Shown: positions 54,006 to 62,962, counted from the first letter of the stretch. The stretch is 64,000 bases of DNA from CAKZLS01 sp963771545 (GCA_963771545.1 CAVYTX010000005.1:1-64000), one strand, 5' to 3'. The notes: generated by a model from the sequence alone, not told the origin. Made by a program: numbers and translations.

Positions 54006-54296
54006 GTGACGGTCATCCAGTTTCCGAACCAGGCCAAGCCGACGCTCGAAGAGGTCTTCGAGCCGGATCCACACGGCACCATAGATACCGCGTTCGAGGT
54101 GCACCGGATGATCTTCAATGGCCTGCGGATGGACGCTCTGCGCGACCATCCCGATATCTTGAGCACGCTGCTGGCCGTATCAATCACCAAGCATTTCGGC
54201 CGCGACTGGTCGCACTGGGTAGAGCTCCAGTTCGAGCGTGTGTACGGGGTGGACCCATACACCTTCTTCGAGCGCGTCAGCTCGTATCGAGCTTGA
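54006..54296 (+). CDS. hypothetical protein
   Basis: This 96-aa protein (GTG start) reads MTVIQFPNQAKPTLEEVFEP, then EVHRMIFNGLRMDALRDHPDIL and ITKHFGRDWSHWVELQFERVYGVDP. It is helical with no membrane part and has a composition like a real protein. I do not recognise the family. It lies alone between the IS21 element and the cupredoxin gene. Confidence 0.55.
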   Translation: MTVIQFPNQAKPTLEEVFEPDPHGTIDTAFEVHRMIFNGLRMDALRDHPDILSTLLAVSITKHFGRDWSHWVELQFERVYGVDPYTFFERVSSYRA

Positions 54297-54567
54297 CGCG
54301 CGCGCCCTCCGCCTCACCGACAAAGCTGCCGCCTCGAAGCACGCGGACGTGGTATCGGTTATCGCCAAGGCTTGGTCTCGCGGACAGCGGATATGGCGAT
54401 GACGGCTGCTTTCTGGGTTAGACCGGTCGATGGCAATGGCGTCGGTAGAGGGGTGGTGTAGACCCGGAGCGGGCGTCGGGTCCCACGTTATGGACCATAC
54501 CGTATCGAGCTCTGCGCTGACCTATCCTGAGTACACAAATCGGTTTCATGTACCCGCGTCGCGATGC
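54297..54567. other. intergenic region
   Basis: I see no gene or clear signal. It lies downstream of both flanking genes and probably contains their terminators. Confidence 0.3.
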
Positions 54568-55038
54568 TTATTCGATCGTAATTGTGCCAATCATACCCTT
54601 TTCGGCATGTGTCTTGCCGTTATCGTCCTTGATGTGACAATGCAGGTCGGAAAATTTTCCTGTAGACACTGGGACAAACCACCATTCGGAGGTACCTCCA
54701 GGATAGACTTCGATCTCCCGGATCGCTCCTTTGACCTCGGCGATCGTGCCATTGGGACCAACGACCTGTACTTTTCGCGTGTACACCTTGGAGGCTAGAT
54801 CAAGCGACGTGAAGTAGTGCTTCTTGTCGCTCGGGTTCGTTAGTACCAGTTTGTACAAGTTGCCCGTTTCAAACGTGAGGTCGTTTGGAACGAAGACGAG
54901 GTCGCCTGCCGACGTACCCAACTCAACGCGGACCTCAATGGGGTCCTGCCCGGCAAGGTTCCCGGCGGCGGAGACGCTTGCAACGGCGTAGACGGCTGAC
55001 GTAATCACCAACACGGCGGTGAGGACGAATTGTTTCAT
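54568..55038 (-). CDS. periplasmic cupredoxin-like protein
   Basis: This 156-aa protein has a signal peptide (MKQFVLTAVLVITSAVYAVA, cleavage likely after VSA near residue 24). Its beta-sandwich carries type 1 copper ligands: His in NPSDKKHYF near residue 73, then SDLHCHIKDDNGKTHAEKGM near the end, giving Cys, His and Met. The loop between Cys and Met is longer than in plastocyanin. It could carry electrons or bind copper in the periplasm; the partner is unknown. No oxidase or copper-export gene lies next to it. Confidence 0.8.
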   Translation of the reverse strand: MKQFVLTAVLVITSAVYAVASVSAAGNLAGQDPIEVRVELGTSAGDLVFVPNDLTFETGNLYKLVLTNPSDKKHYFTSLDLASKVYTRKVQVVGPNGTIAEVKGAIREIEVYPGGTSEWWFVPVSTGKFSDLHCHIKDDNGKTHAEKGMIGTITIE

Positions 55039-55246
55039 GAACAGTTCCTCAACTCTGACACGGCTCGGCTGAGTTACCGAGCGACGCCTGGCACGTCCGG
55101 GACAGCGGTCCCGGTTTCTATATTGACGTATATTCTAGTTTGTCTCGGCATCCTTTTCCAGCGCCGGTCTAGGGAGCAGATCCGGAATAGCTTTATGTAC
55201 TCTGCGAGGGCGGACAACTCATTCTGTCGAAGGTCCGGAATTGGCT

Positions 55247-55393
55247 GAGGCTGTTGAAAAACTCCAGACGAGCTAACACTGCCGCAACAATGGAATCGAT
55301 GATCGTCCTGAGCGGAATCATTATTGCGGCGATAGCCATGCCGGCGAATCATTCTTGCGCCGATGAACCCTCAGAATAGTTTTCAACAGCCTC
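55247..55393. repeat. MITE-like element, about 147 bp
   Basis: The ends are GAGGCTGTTGAAAAACT (55247-55263) and its complement with one A fewer (55378-55393). This terminal sequence resembles IS ends of the IS5/IS1182 type. The interior has no gene. Flanking duplications are not clear. Confidence 0.6.
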
Positions 55394-55596
55394 GGCTAGA
55401 CCCGGGCCTGCCGGCCAGTGGCCGCGCACGGGGAGTTTTGGGGTATAGCTGACGATTGATCCGCGAGGTCAGCTATCAACCTATTTGCTTCGGCAAGACC
55501 CCAGATAGCTGACTCGTCTGGTCCGACCGCCGTTAGGCCGGACGTGACCCGGAGGCGAAATAAGGCAATCAGCACGTTTAGAAGGCACAGCCACGC
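55394..55596. other. intergenic region
   Basis: There is a near-repeat of the phrase GGGTATAGCTGAC / CCAGATAGCTGAC around 55442 and 55500. No gene or clear terminator is visible. Confidence 0.3.
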
Positions 55597-56814
55597 CTAT
55601 CGGCGACGTCCTGAGCGAGGAACACTTGTCGTTGCTGTCCCACCAGCATGCCGCCGAAGTTGCGTTAACTCGGCCGTGTCCTCCTCAGCCTGGGCAAGCA
55701 ACCATTTCCTGAAGGTCGCGACCTTTGGCAGGTCGGCGTTGGAACGGGGGCAAACGATCCAGTAGGCATAGGGGACTTTCAGGTCAAGGTCGAAGGGCCG
55801 GGCCAGCCGACCCCTTCGTAAATACCACGCCGCCAATGCCGTACGTGCCAGGGCGATCCCCTGGCCATCGATTGCGGCATCGATGGCCATGCTCGCCTGA
55901 TTGAAAACGACGCCGCGTGAAAGGTCCGCGTCGGTGACGCCGGCCGCATCAAGCCACTTCAGCCAATCTTGCCGATTATCCAGATGCAGCAAAGTATGAC
56001 GCTTCAGCTCATTCAATGACCGCAGTGCATGCCGGCCTCGTAAGAGCTTCGGACTGCAGACCGGGAAGAGTTCCTCTGACGCAAGGCGCGTGACGTGCAG
56101 GCCGGGCCATTGCCCCTCGCCATGGCGGATCGCGACATCGACATCCTCGCGGGCGAAGTTAACATGGTGCAGCGACGCGCTTATCCGGAGATCGATGTTG
56201 GGATAGGTCTCGGCGAAATCGCCGAGACGATGCACCAGCCACTTGGCCGCGAAGTTCGGAGACGTGGTGACTGTCAGCACCCCTGCTTTGCTCGGTGGAG
56301 TGACCGACGAGACTTGGTAAACCCGCACCGGCTCCGCGATATTGTGGAGCACTTTGTCGCCCAAGTCCTCGAAATGCAACGCTAGCTTCGACCGAACTTG
56401 CTCGTAGACCGCTCGTGAGATGATCAAACCGCCCGGCTCGGCCAACTTCTCCAGTCTCGCCGCAATGTTGACGCCATCGCCATGCCGGTCCTCGCCGTCG
56501 ATGATTACGTCGCCGAGGTTGACGGCCATGCGCACGTCGATGCCCTGATCCGCCGGAGCGTAATCGTTGCGTCCTGCCAGTGCTTCCTGCAGCGCCACCG
56601 CGCACTCAACAGCGTCCGCCACGCTGGCGAACTCTGCCAGTAGTCCATCTCCCATTACCTTGAAGATCCGTCCGTTGTGTTGCGCGATTTTGGGTTCGAA
56701 GAGATCCTTGCGGTGACTTCGCACGCGCTCAAAGGTACCCGCCTCATCCTCCCCCATTAGGCGGCTGTACCCGACCACGTCGGCGGCAAGAATGGCGGCA
56801 AGACGACGCTCCAT
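55597..56814 (-). CDS. class III nucleotide cyclase fused to LysR substrate-binding domain
   Basis: This 405-aa protein has two parts. Residues 1-170 are a class III adenylate/guanylate cyclase domain: ADVVGYSRLM with the first metal Asp (Asp12), Lys52, GDG with the second Asp (Asp56), and DGVNIAARLE with Asn116 and Arg120. The usual catalytic set is complete. After VYQVSS, residues about 178-385 match the effector-binding half of GcvA-type LysR regulators (GVLTVTTSPNFAAKWLVHRL, RISASLHHVNFAREDVDVAI, FNQASMAIDAAIDGQGIALA). The LysR helix-turn-helix is absent. I infer that a small ligand bound by the second domain controls cyclic nucleotide synthesis. It is soluble and has no operon partner. 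Confidence 0.88.
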   Translation of the reverse strand: MERRLAAILAADVVGYSRLMGEDEAGTFERVRSHRKDLFEPKIAQHNGRIFKVMGDGLLAEFASVADAVECAVALQEALAGRNDYAPADQGIDVRMAVNLGDVIIDGEDRHGDGVNIAARLEKLAEPGGLIISRAVYEQVRSKLALHFEDLGDKVLHNIAEPVRVYQVSSVTPPSKAGVLTVTTSPNFAAKWLVHRLGDFAETYPNIDLRISASLHHVNFAREDVDVAIRHGEGQWPGLHVTRLASEELFPVCSPKLLRGRHALRSLNELKRHTLLHLDNRQDWLKWLDAAGVTDADLSRGVVFNQASMAIDAAIDGQGIALARTALAAWYLRRGRLARPFDLDLKVPYAYWIVCPRSNADLPKVATFRKWLLAQAEEDTAELTQLRRHAGGTATTSVPRSGRRR

Positions 56815-56894
56815 CGGGAATCTCCCTCAACAGGGAGATTAGCGGACCCCCGTGTTGAAATCTATGCGGTGCGGCAATGTTGGAATGACCAGAA

Positions 56895-56967
56895 TTGGCT
56901 AGACCTTCCCCTGCAAGCCAACCGCCAGCGACAACGGCAATACCCTCAGCTGCGGACGATCTCTCAG
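56895..56967 (+). repeat. dispersed repeat, copy C
   Basis: TTGGCTAGACCTTCCCCTGC, a variable middle, then CGGCAATACCCTCAG and CTGCGGACGATC. It lies just upstream of the cyclase-LysR gene on the opposite strand. Confidence 0.75.
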
Positions 56968-57099
56968 CTTGACGCCGACAGTCACTGCTGACCCACAGCC
57001 GAAGTCCATGAGACACGTGAAACAACTGAATTCGCCCGAGCGCCACCGGCGCTCTACGTTTGACAGTGGCTGGGCGACTCAGCGCAAAGAACCAGAAGT

Positions 57100-58159
57100 T
57101 CAGTAGATGGCAATGGGGTTGCCGGGAGACCCGGTGGCCCCCTTGATCTTCAGGGGTGACCAAGCGAACAGAAACTCGTAGGCCTTGTCCGCGACCAGTT
57201 GGGTCAAGTCCAGGTTCTCGAGATTCCAGATGCCACGTTTCGTCATCATCTTGATATGGCATTCGAAGGGCTGAGCCGTCTCACCGCCGAAACCGGGACC
57301 CACAGCTTCGGTGCTCCAAGTGTCCGCGCCCGTGAGGATGACCTTGCGCGACGCAAGATACTCACAAGCCGAAATGCCGAAACCGGGCTCGCCAGCATTG
57401 AACTCGGCAACCCTCTTGGCCTTCTCGGCAGCATCGAAAGTGTCCCAATCATGCGGATGCCAGATGTTGCCGTGACCGGTGTGAAGGAACACGCAATCGC
57501 CTTCGCCGATCGGATCGATGCCCTCTCGCTCCACCATTTTCCCTATGTCTTCAGGCGTAATGATCCCTGGATCAGCCGGATCTTGCGAGGCGGGAATTCG
57601 GCAACTGACCGCCACGAAACGCCACCGCGTCAAGCAGGACGCCACGGCACACGAACCCCTTCTCGGCGACATGTTCGACACCCAGCGGACCCAATCCATA
57701 GGTCCCCACATCCGGATCCCCGAGAAAACGCCCGTTGTAAAAGAAATGACCCTTCGAGGTCAGCACGCCGATGTGACCAGGCCCGTCAAACTGCGTGCCG
57801 ATCTGACCGATTTCAGTGGCCAAGTATTCGTCGTTGTAGACCAGTTTCTGCTCTCCGAAAGGTCCACCTGTCGGCAGACCGGGGATTATCAACCGCCAGC
57901 CGCGTGAGCCGAAAGCCGGCGCGTCCTGAGCATAGACCTTGCCTAGGGTTGCAACCTTGCCCTGCTTCACCAGACCGACCGCCTTGAGGACCATCTCCGG
58001 TGTCGTTCGATTGACCGACCCGGCCATGTCGTCCGCGCCCCATTCGCTGGGCGCCCAGTTTTCGGTAAGCGGCTCGTCGTTCACTTCCTGTGCCCAAGCC
58101 GACAGGGACAAACTCAAAGCCAATGTGGCCGCTATTGTAAGGTAAACTGGACTATTCAC
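57100..58159 (-). pseudogene. cyclase-family metal hydrolase (PF04199-like), exported, with one frameshift
   Basis: The N-terminal signal peptide (MNSPVYLTIAATLALSLSLS, then AWAQE) shows export. The mature part reads NWAPSEWGADDMAGSVNRTT and IGTQFDGPGHIGV, the metal-site motif of the kynurenine formamidase-like family, with Gln where many members have His (GTHxD). After LLDAVAFRGG the frame breaks near 57600 and continues IPASQDPADPGIITPEDIGK, DCVFLHTGHGNIW and ACEYLASRKVILTGADTWSTE. Repaired length is about 350 aa. It probably hydrolyses an amide or ester of a cyclic substrate; the real one is unknown. Confidence 0.8.
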
Positions 58160-58400
58160 GTCGTCCTCCCTCGTTTGTTGGTTCCTCGCATAGTGTCAGC
58201 GGATCCCAGCTCGGACGCGAAATCAATCGCGATTCCCCTGATGATACCTCGTCCCCTGAAGACGGGAACACAACTTTGTTTGTGTAAAAACGTGATCCAC
58301 CGACTCGATTCAGCAGTCTAGAGATGGGGCCTTTGGCGCGTCAGAGGCCTCGCGTGCTGGTAACAATTTGCAATCGGTTGGTCTCCGGTAATGTCACTTG
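58160..58400. other. intergenic region between divergent genes
   Basis: It should contain the promoter of the hydrolase on the minus strand. No consensus element is certain and no gene is seen. Confidence 0.3.
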
Positions 58401-58473
58401 TTGGCTACACCTTCCCCTGCCGGCCCTGAGCCGGCAACAGCGGCAATACCCCCAGATGCGGACCACTTTTCAG
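58401..58473 (+). repeat. dispersed repeat, copy D
   Basis: TTGGCTACACCTTCCCCTGC, hairpin CCGGC-CCTGA-GCCGG, then CGGCAATACCCCCAG and ATGCGGACCA. It is the most regular copy. Confidence 0.8.
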
Positions 58474-58785
58474 GGTGACGAGAACCTTCAATGATTACCC
58501 TGACCTGACCTGGACTATCGCCTGATAAGTCGACGGAGGTTTGGCCAAGCGACCAGCCCCTCGGCCGCCAAGTTGTTTGTAGGTGCCTGAATGTGATAAG
58601 ATAATTATTCGTTGATGATACGGTCGCGGTTAAAGCCCAAAGGCCTAGGGATGCCGCTGCATGCCATTAGGGATGCCCAACCGTGGGGGATGCATAAGTC
58701 AAACGCGCCGTTGCGCGAAGCGAGAGTGATGCCGGTTCGGAGAACGGGCAGCCATCCCATTCAGACTTTCTCTGGAGGCAACGTC

Positions 58786-59196
58786 ATGGCAGATGTATCG
58801 ATGTCGACTAAACTCTACGCACCAGCGGACCAAGTGTGGAAGCTGGTCGGCGGCTGGAACGCGCTTGCCGATTGGCACCCGGCGATTGAGAAGAGCGAGG
58901 TGGAAGGCGGCGGCGAGGTCCGAAGGTTACACCTTGTTGGCGGAGGCGAGATAGTCGAGACGCTCGATCACCATGACGATGGGGCGCGCACTTACTCCTA
59001 CGAAATTAACTCAGGACCTCTTCCTGTCGCCAATTATAGGGCGACAATCACGGTCCGGGACGAGGAGGGCGGCGCCAAAGTCGAGTGGTCAAGCAACTTT
59101 GAGCCGTCGGGGGCGTCCGAGGGCGATGCGATCGCGACCATCCAAGGAATTTACCAAGCGGGCTTCGATAACCTACAGAAGCTGCTCGGCGGCTGA
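58786..59196 (+). CDS. SRPBCC-family protein
   Basis: This 136-aa protein has the START/Bet v1-like helix-grip fold: MADVSMSTKLYAPADQVWKL, GGWNALADWHPAIEKSEVEG, then RRLHLVGGGEIVETLDHHDD and TYSYEINSGPLPVANYRATI, ending in a long helix (IATIQGIYQAGFDNLQKLLG). Members bind hydrophobic small molecules in a cavity. The ATG at 58786 follows GGAGG; the frame is open upstream without a family match. It stands alone between two copies of the dispersed repeat. Confidence 0.88.
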   Translation: MADVSMSTKLYAPADQVWKLVGGWNALADWHPAIEKSEVEGGGEVRRLHLVGGGEIVETLDHHDDGARTYSYEINSGPLPVANYRATITVRDEEGGAKVEWSSNFEPSGASEGDAIATIQGIYQAGFDNLQKLLGG

Positions 59197-59296
59197 CGGG
59201 CAATAGACAGGGCGTGAGGGCAGTAAGTCCCGCGCTCGCCGTTGGTCGGCTTGGCGTGGCCGTACGTGACTTGCCGCTATGCCGAGACGTTGGCTC

Positions 59297-59363
59297 CTGG
59301 CTACACTTTCCCCTGCCGGCCCAGGGCAGGCCACGGCCGCAATACCCTCAGCACCGGAAGCGA
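59297..59363 (+). repeat. dispersed repeat, copy E
   Basis: CTGGCTACACTTTCCCCTGC, hairpin CTGCC-GGCCCAG-GGCAG, then CGCAATACCCTCAG and a diverged end (CACCGGAAGC). It is the last copy before the core genes. Confidence 0.7.
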
Positions 59364-60024
59364 GTGTGCGAAGGTCGGCTTTCTCGCCAGTTGCTCCCGC
59401 TTGATTCCTGATTGCAAACCATTCCTAACTCGGTTGAAGACGCCGAGCCGTTGTTGGGGTTAATGATGACGGATGAGTGTTTTCGCGGATGGCGTCATTC
59501 AAGCCATTGAAAATAAATGAGAAAAACAGAGAAGGTTCGAACCCAGTTCCTTTTGCTCCGCCAGCGCTGACAGGGTCAACGATTTCGGCCCGGATACCGG
59601 CAGAACGGGACGAAGACCGTCTCCGATGCGACTATCGACGGGGCGCGAAAAGATCCCAGTGCCATGTTCCGAGATTTGGGTCGCCGCGATTGTCCCGGTA
59701 AGGGATGCGAAACCAATTTCGTTCGCGTTTCTCACGGCCGAAGACAAGCTGGAAACGCCCTACCCACACAAGTAAATCGCGGCCATTCCTGATCGTTCCG
59801 AAAACGGCGCCGTTGTCCGTGGTCGCCGGGAATTCGCAGAACCCCCAAAGGCCGAAGGGAAGCCGGAAAAATGTTCTGATCATCGAGGGGCGCTCGCGTT
59901 CCATGGGTATCGCCCCAAACTATCACCCTTACGTTAATAAAAAGAAGATGATGCACGTATTAGTAGTAGTTTCAGTACTAAATAGCCTGCGATTTCCGAG
60001 GCATTGGTCGCTCGGCCGCATCCG
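59364..60024. other. island-to-core transition region
   Basis: It contains an uncertain minus-strand frame at 59632-59883 and an AT-rich part at 59925-59995. I see no RNA gene. This is where the accessory DNA meets the plsY-pyrC-pyrB core block. Confidence 0.35.
59632..59883 (-). CDS. possible small hypothetical protein
   Basis: An 83-aa frame reads MIRTFFRLPFGLWGFCEFPA, TTDNGAVFGTIRNGRDLLVW and VGRFQLVFGREKRERNWFRI. It is aromatic-rich and has a protein-like pattern, but no ribosome binding site and no family I know. Treat as doubtful. Confidence 0.3.
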   Translation of the reverse strand: MIRTFFRLPFGLWGFCEFPATTDNGAVFGTIRNGRDLLVWVGRFQLVFGREKRERNWFRIPYRDNRGDPNLGTWHWDLFAPRR

Positions 60025-60651
60025 TTAGGGTCTGGTGGCTCCCTCCTTCTTGCCGCCGATCTTGGTCTCCTCTCCTTTGAGCAGCCGGCGAATGTTTTCG
60101 TGATGGCGGGCGAAGGCCAGTAACGTCATCAGGACCGCGATGACCGTCCTTGGGGTGTCGCCGAGCCAGAACATGGCGAACGGTGACGCGGCAAGCGATA
60201 TCAGAGCCGCCAGCGACGAGTAGCGAGAGATCACCGCCACGGCCAGCCACACGGCGCAGGTGATCAGGCCCACCGGCCAGGACAGCGCGAGCAGGACGCC
60301 GATGGTGGTGGCCACGCCCTTGCCGCCGCGGAACCGGAGCCAAACTGGGAAATCGTGGCCGATGACCGCGAACAGACCGGCCAAAAGCGCGAAGTCGGCG
60401 CCCCACTGACCCATGAACAGCGCCGCCGCCGCCCCCTTGCCACCGTCCAACAGCAACGTCAACGCCGCCAGCCCCTTGCTGCCCGTGCGCAAGACGTTGG
60501 TGGCGCCAATGTTTCCCGAGCCGATGGCGCGGATATCGCCCTTTCCGGTCAAACGGGTCAACAACAGTCCGAAGGGTATGGAGCCCGCCAAGTAGCCGAT
60601 CACGGCCGAAAGCTGGTGAAGAAGCGTGATATCCGGGACCGGATTTTCCAT
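60025..60651 (-). CDS. plsY: glycerol-3-phosphate acyltransferase PlsY
   Basis: This 208-aa inner-membrane enzyme moves an acyl group from acyl-phosphate to glycerol-3-phosphate, the first step of phospholipid synthesis in most bacteria. It has five or more hydrophobic segments. The three conserved loops are IRAIGSGNIGATNVLR (about residues 35-50), the glycine-rich RFRGGKGVATTIGVL near 108-122, and the third near HENIRRLLKGEETKI. Its start is three bases after the pyrC-like stop, so it belongs to that operon, an order common in Rhodospirillales. Confidence 0.96.
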   Translation of the reverse strand: MENPVPDITLLHQLSAVIGYLAGSIPFGLLLTRLTGKGDIRAIGSGNIGATNVLRTGSKGLAALTLLLDGGKGAAAALFMGQWGADFALLAGLFAVIGHDFPVWLRFRGGKGVATTIGVLLALSWPVGLITCAVWLAVAVISRYSSLAALISLAASPFAMFWLGDTPRTVIAVLMTLLAFARHHENIRRLLKGEETKIGGKKEGATRP

Positions 60652-60654
60652 CGC

Positions 60655-61971
60655 TCAATCGTCCTGAGAGAAAACCCGCCGGCCGTCCACGACGGTCATG
60701 ATCACCCGTCCCTGAACCGGCCGGTAATCGAACGGTGTGTTCTTCGACTTGCTGAGAATGTCTTGCTCGCGAACCCTCCAGGCCCGCTCCGGATCGAACA
60801 GCGTCAAATCGGCTGGTGCCCCTCGGACCAACCGCCCGGCGGGGAGATTGAGCAGCTCCGCCGGGTTGCAGGTAATGAGCCGTATCACGTCCAGCAACGG
60901 CATGAATTTGTTGTGGTAAAGCTCCAGCGAGATGGCCAGCAGCGTCTCCAACCCGATACCGCCAAACGCCGCCTGAGCGAAGGGCAGTCGCTTGGCGTCC
61001 TCGTCCTCGGGGGCATGGTCGGATGCAATCGCATCGATGGTCCCGTCGAGCAAGCCTTGAATGACCGCCAGGCGATCGTCCTCGTCGCGCAGGGGCGGCG
61101 ACAGTTTGGCGAAGGTCCGGTAGTCGCCGACCGCCGTTTCATTGAGCGCGAAATAAGGTGGCGCGGTGTCACAGGTCACATTCAGTCCGCGCGCCTTGGC
61201 CTTGCGCACGGCGTCAATGGCGATTCCCGTCGACACATGCGCGAAATGCAATCGGCCGCCGGTCAACTCGACCAGACGCAGGTCTCGCTCGACCATTATC
61301 ACTTCGGCCTCGCGGGGGATCCCCACCAAGCCAAGACGCGTGGCCATCTCGCCGACGTTCATGTCGCCACCTTGGGCCAGCGTGGGCTCCTCCGGATGCT
61401 GAATCAGCAGAAGGTCGAACGTCCGAGCGTAATCCAGCGCTTGACGCATGACCCGGGCGTTGGCCACGGCTTTGACGCCATCCGTGAACGCCACGGCGCC
61501 GGCCTCGGCCAGCATGCCCAATTCCGCCAACTCCTTGCCCTCGAGGCCCTTGGTGACGGCGCCATAGGCATAGACCTTGCTCAATCCAAGCAATCGCGCA
61601 CGCCTCGCCACGAACTCCACGGCCGACATGTCATCGATGACGGGAAGGGTATTGGGCAGACAGACCATGGATGTGATGCCGCCGGCGGTGGCCGCGCGTC
61701 CCGCCGATGCCAGTGTTCCCTTGTGTTCTTCCCCTGGCTCGCGCAATTGCACCCGCGTGTCCACCAAGCCGGGACAAAGACAGTGACCCTGACAGTCGAC
61801 GACCTCCACGCCTTCCGGTGGCCCCTCCGCAAACAAGTTGGGCCCGAAATCGGCGATGGTCTCGCTTTCGGTCAGCACGCTTCCCGGGGCATCCAGATTC
61901 GAAGAGGGATCCAGAAGCCGCGCGTTGACGTAGACCACCCGCTCCGGAACCGCGTCCGATCGCGCCGCCAT
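60655..61971 (-). CDS. pyrC: dihydroorotase-like protein, probably non-catalytic
   Basis: This 438-aa protein has the amidohydrolase fold of class I dihydroorotases (PGLVDTRVQLREPGEEHKGT, GGITSMVCLPNT, LHFAHVSTG, IASDHAPEDEDAKRLPF, AFGGIGLETLLAI). The metal-binding HxH that follows PGLVD is replaced by RVQ, and the usual PHH segment is DTAPPYF, so at least three metal ligands are missing. It thus resembles the inactive PyrC' (PyrX) proteins, which hold aspartate carbamoyltransferase together as a complex. It lies 22 bases after pyrB in the same direction, which fits that role. A true dihydroorotase should be elsewhere in the genome. Confidence 0.88.
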   Translation of the reverse strand: MAARSDAVPERVVYVNARLLDPSSNLDAPGSVLTESETIADFGPNLFAEGPPEGVEVVDCQGHCLCPGLVDTRVQLREPGEEHKGTLASAGRAATAGGITSMVCLPNTLPVIDDMSAVEFVARRARLLGLSKVYAYGAVTKGLEGKELAELGMLAEAGAVAFTDGVKAVANARVMRQALDYARTFDLLLIQHPEEPTLAQGGDMNVGEMATRLGLVGIPREAEVIMVERDLRLVELTGGRLHFAHVSTGIAIDAVRKAKARGLNVTCDTAPPYFALNETAVGDYRTFAKLSPPLRDEDDRLAVIQGLLDGTIDAIASDHAPEDEDAKRLPFAQAAFGGIGLETLLAISLELYHNKFMPLLDVIRLITCNPAELLNLPAGRLVRGAPADLTLFDPERAWRVREQDILSKSKNTPFDYRPVQGRVIMTVVDGRRVFSQDD

Positions 61972-61993
61972 CAGCCTTCCGCCTTTACGAACA

Positions 61994-62962
61994 TCATAAG
62001 TTCCGAGGGTTGGGATTGGAGAGGTTGTGTGTCAGCAATTCCAGGCACGCCATGCGTACCGCCACGCCCATTTCCACCTGCTCGCGGATGACGCTGCGCC
62101 CGTAATCGTCGGCCACCTCGGAGTCGATCTCGACGCCCCGGTTCATCGGCCCCGGATGCATGATCAGTGCATCGGGTTTCGCTTTCGCCAGATTGTCGTA
62201 GTCGAGCGCGAAGAAGTGGAAATACTCGCGGATAGACGGGAAAAAATTGGCGCGCATGCGCTCGGTCTGGAGGCGCAACATCATGACGATGTCGCATCCT
62301 TCCAGTCCCCGGTTCATGTCGTGGAAGACCTCGACGCCCAGGCGTTCCGCCCCCGGCGGAATGAGCGTCCGGGGCGCGATGACGCGGACGCTCGCGCCCA
62401 TGGTGTTGAGCAAATGGATGTTGGACCGCGCCACACGGGAGTGCAAGACATCTCCACATATGGCCACTCGCAATCCCGACAGATCGCCCCTGCGGCGGCG
62501 GATGGTCAAGGCGTCCAGCAGCGCTTGGGTGGGATGCTCATGGCTGCCGTCGCCGGCGTTGATGACGGCGCAATTGACCTTCTCCGACAGAAGCTTGACC
62601 GCGCCCAATTCGGGATGGCGCACCACCAGCACATCGGGGTGCATGGCGTTCAAGGTCATGGCCGTATCGATCAGCGTCTCGCCTTTCTTGACGGCACTGG
62701 TGGACACCGACATGTTGATAACGTCGCCGCCCAGGCGTTTGCCGGCCAGCTCGAACGACGTGCGGGTACGAGTGGATGCCTCGAAAAATAGATTAATGAT
62801 GGTTCGGCCGCGCAGCACCGATTGCTTTTTGTCGGCCCGCCAATTCTGTTCCACATAGCCTTCCGACCGATCGAGTAGCGCCGTGATTTCCGGCGGTGAA
62901 AGGCCTTCGATGCCAAGCAGATCACGGTGAGTATAGGAAAAGGCGCTTTCGTCGTCGATCAT
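61994..62962 (-). CDS. pyrB: aspartate carbamoyltransferase catalytic subunit
   Basis: This 322-aa enzyme joins carbamoyl phosphate and aspartate to N-carbamoyl-aspartate, the committed step of pyrimidine synthesis. The carbamoyl phosphate loop FFEASTRTRTSFE is near residue 60, with AVKKGET near 90, the PTQALLDALTI segment near 143, and VMMLRLQTER near 230 for aspartate binding. Length and motifs are those of class A/B enzymes without a regulatory chain. It heads the pyrB - pyrC-like - plsY operon. The start at 62962 is the first ATG with family-like sequence. Confidence 0.97.
   Translation of the reverse strand: MIDDESAFSYTHRDLLGIEGLSPPEITALLDRSEGYVEQNWRADKKQSVLRGRTIINLFFEASTRTRTSFELAGKRLGGDVINMSVSTSAVKKGETLIDTAMTLNAMHPDVLVVRHPELGAVKLLSEKVNCAVINAGDGSHEHPTQALLDALTIRRRRGDLSGLRVAICGDVLHSRVARSNIHLLNTMGASVRVIAPRTLIPPGAERLGVEVFHDMNRGLEGCDIVMMLRLQTERMRANFFPSIREYFHFFALDYDNLAKAKPDALIMHPGPMNRGVEIDSEVADDYGRSVIREQVEMGVAVRMACLELLTHNLSNPNPRNL

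Noticed and set aside
55597..56814. Cyclase-LysR protein as an assembly chimera
   Set aside because: The frame is continuous over both domains with no shift, and the linker (VYQVSSVTPPSKAGVL) is smooth. Kept as a real fusion pending read support.
59533..59563. A tRNA-3'-like string GGTTCGAACCC followed by CTCCGCCA near the island border
   Set aside because: The bases around the TTCGAA loop do not form a five-pair T-stem, and no D-arm or anticodon arm lies upstream. It may be a remnant of an attachment site, but I cannot support a tRNA.
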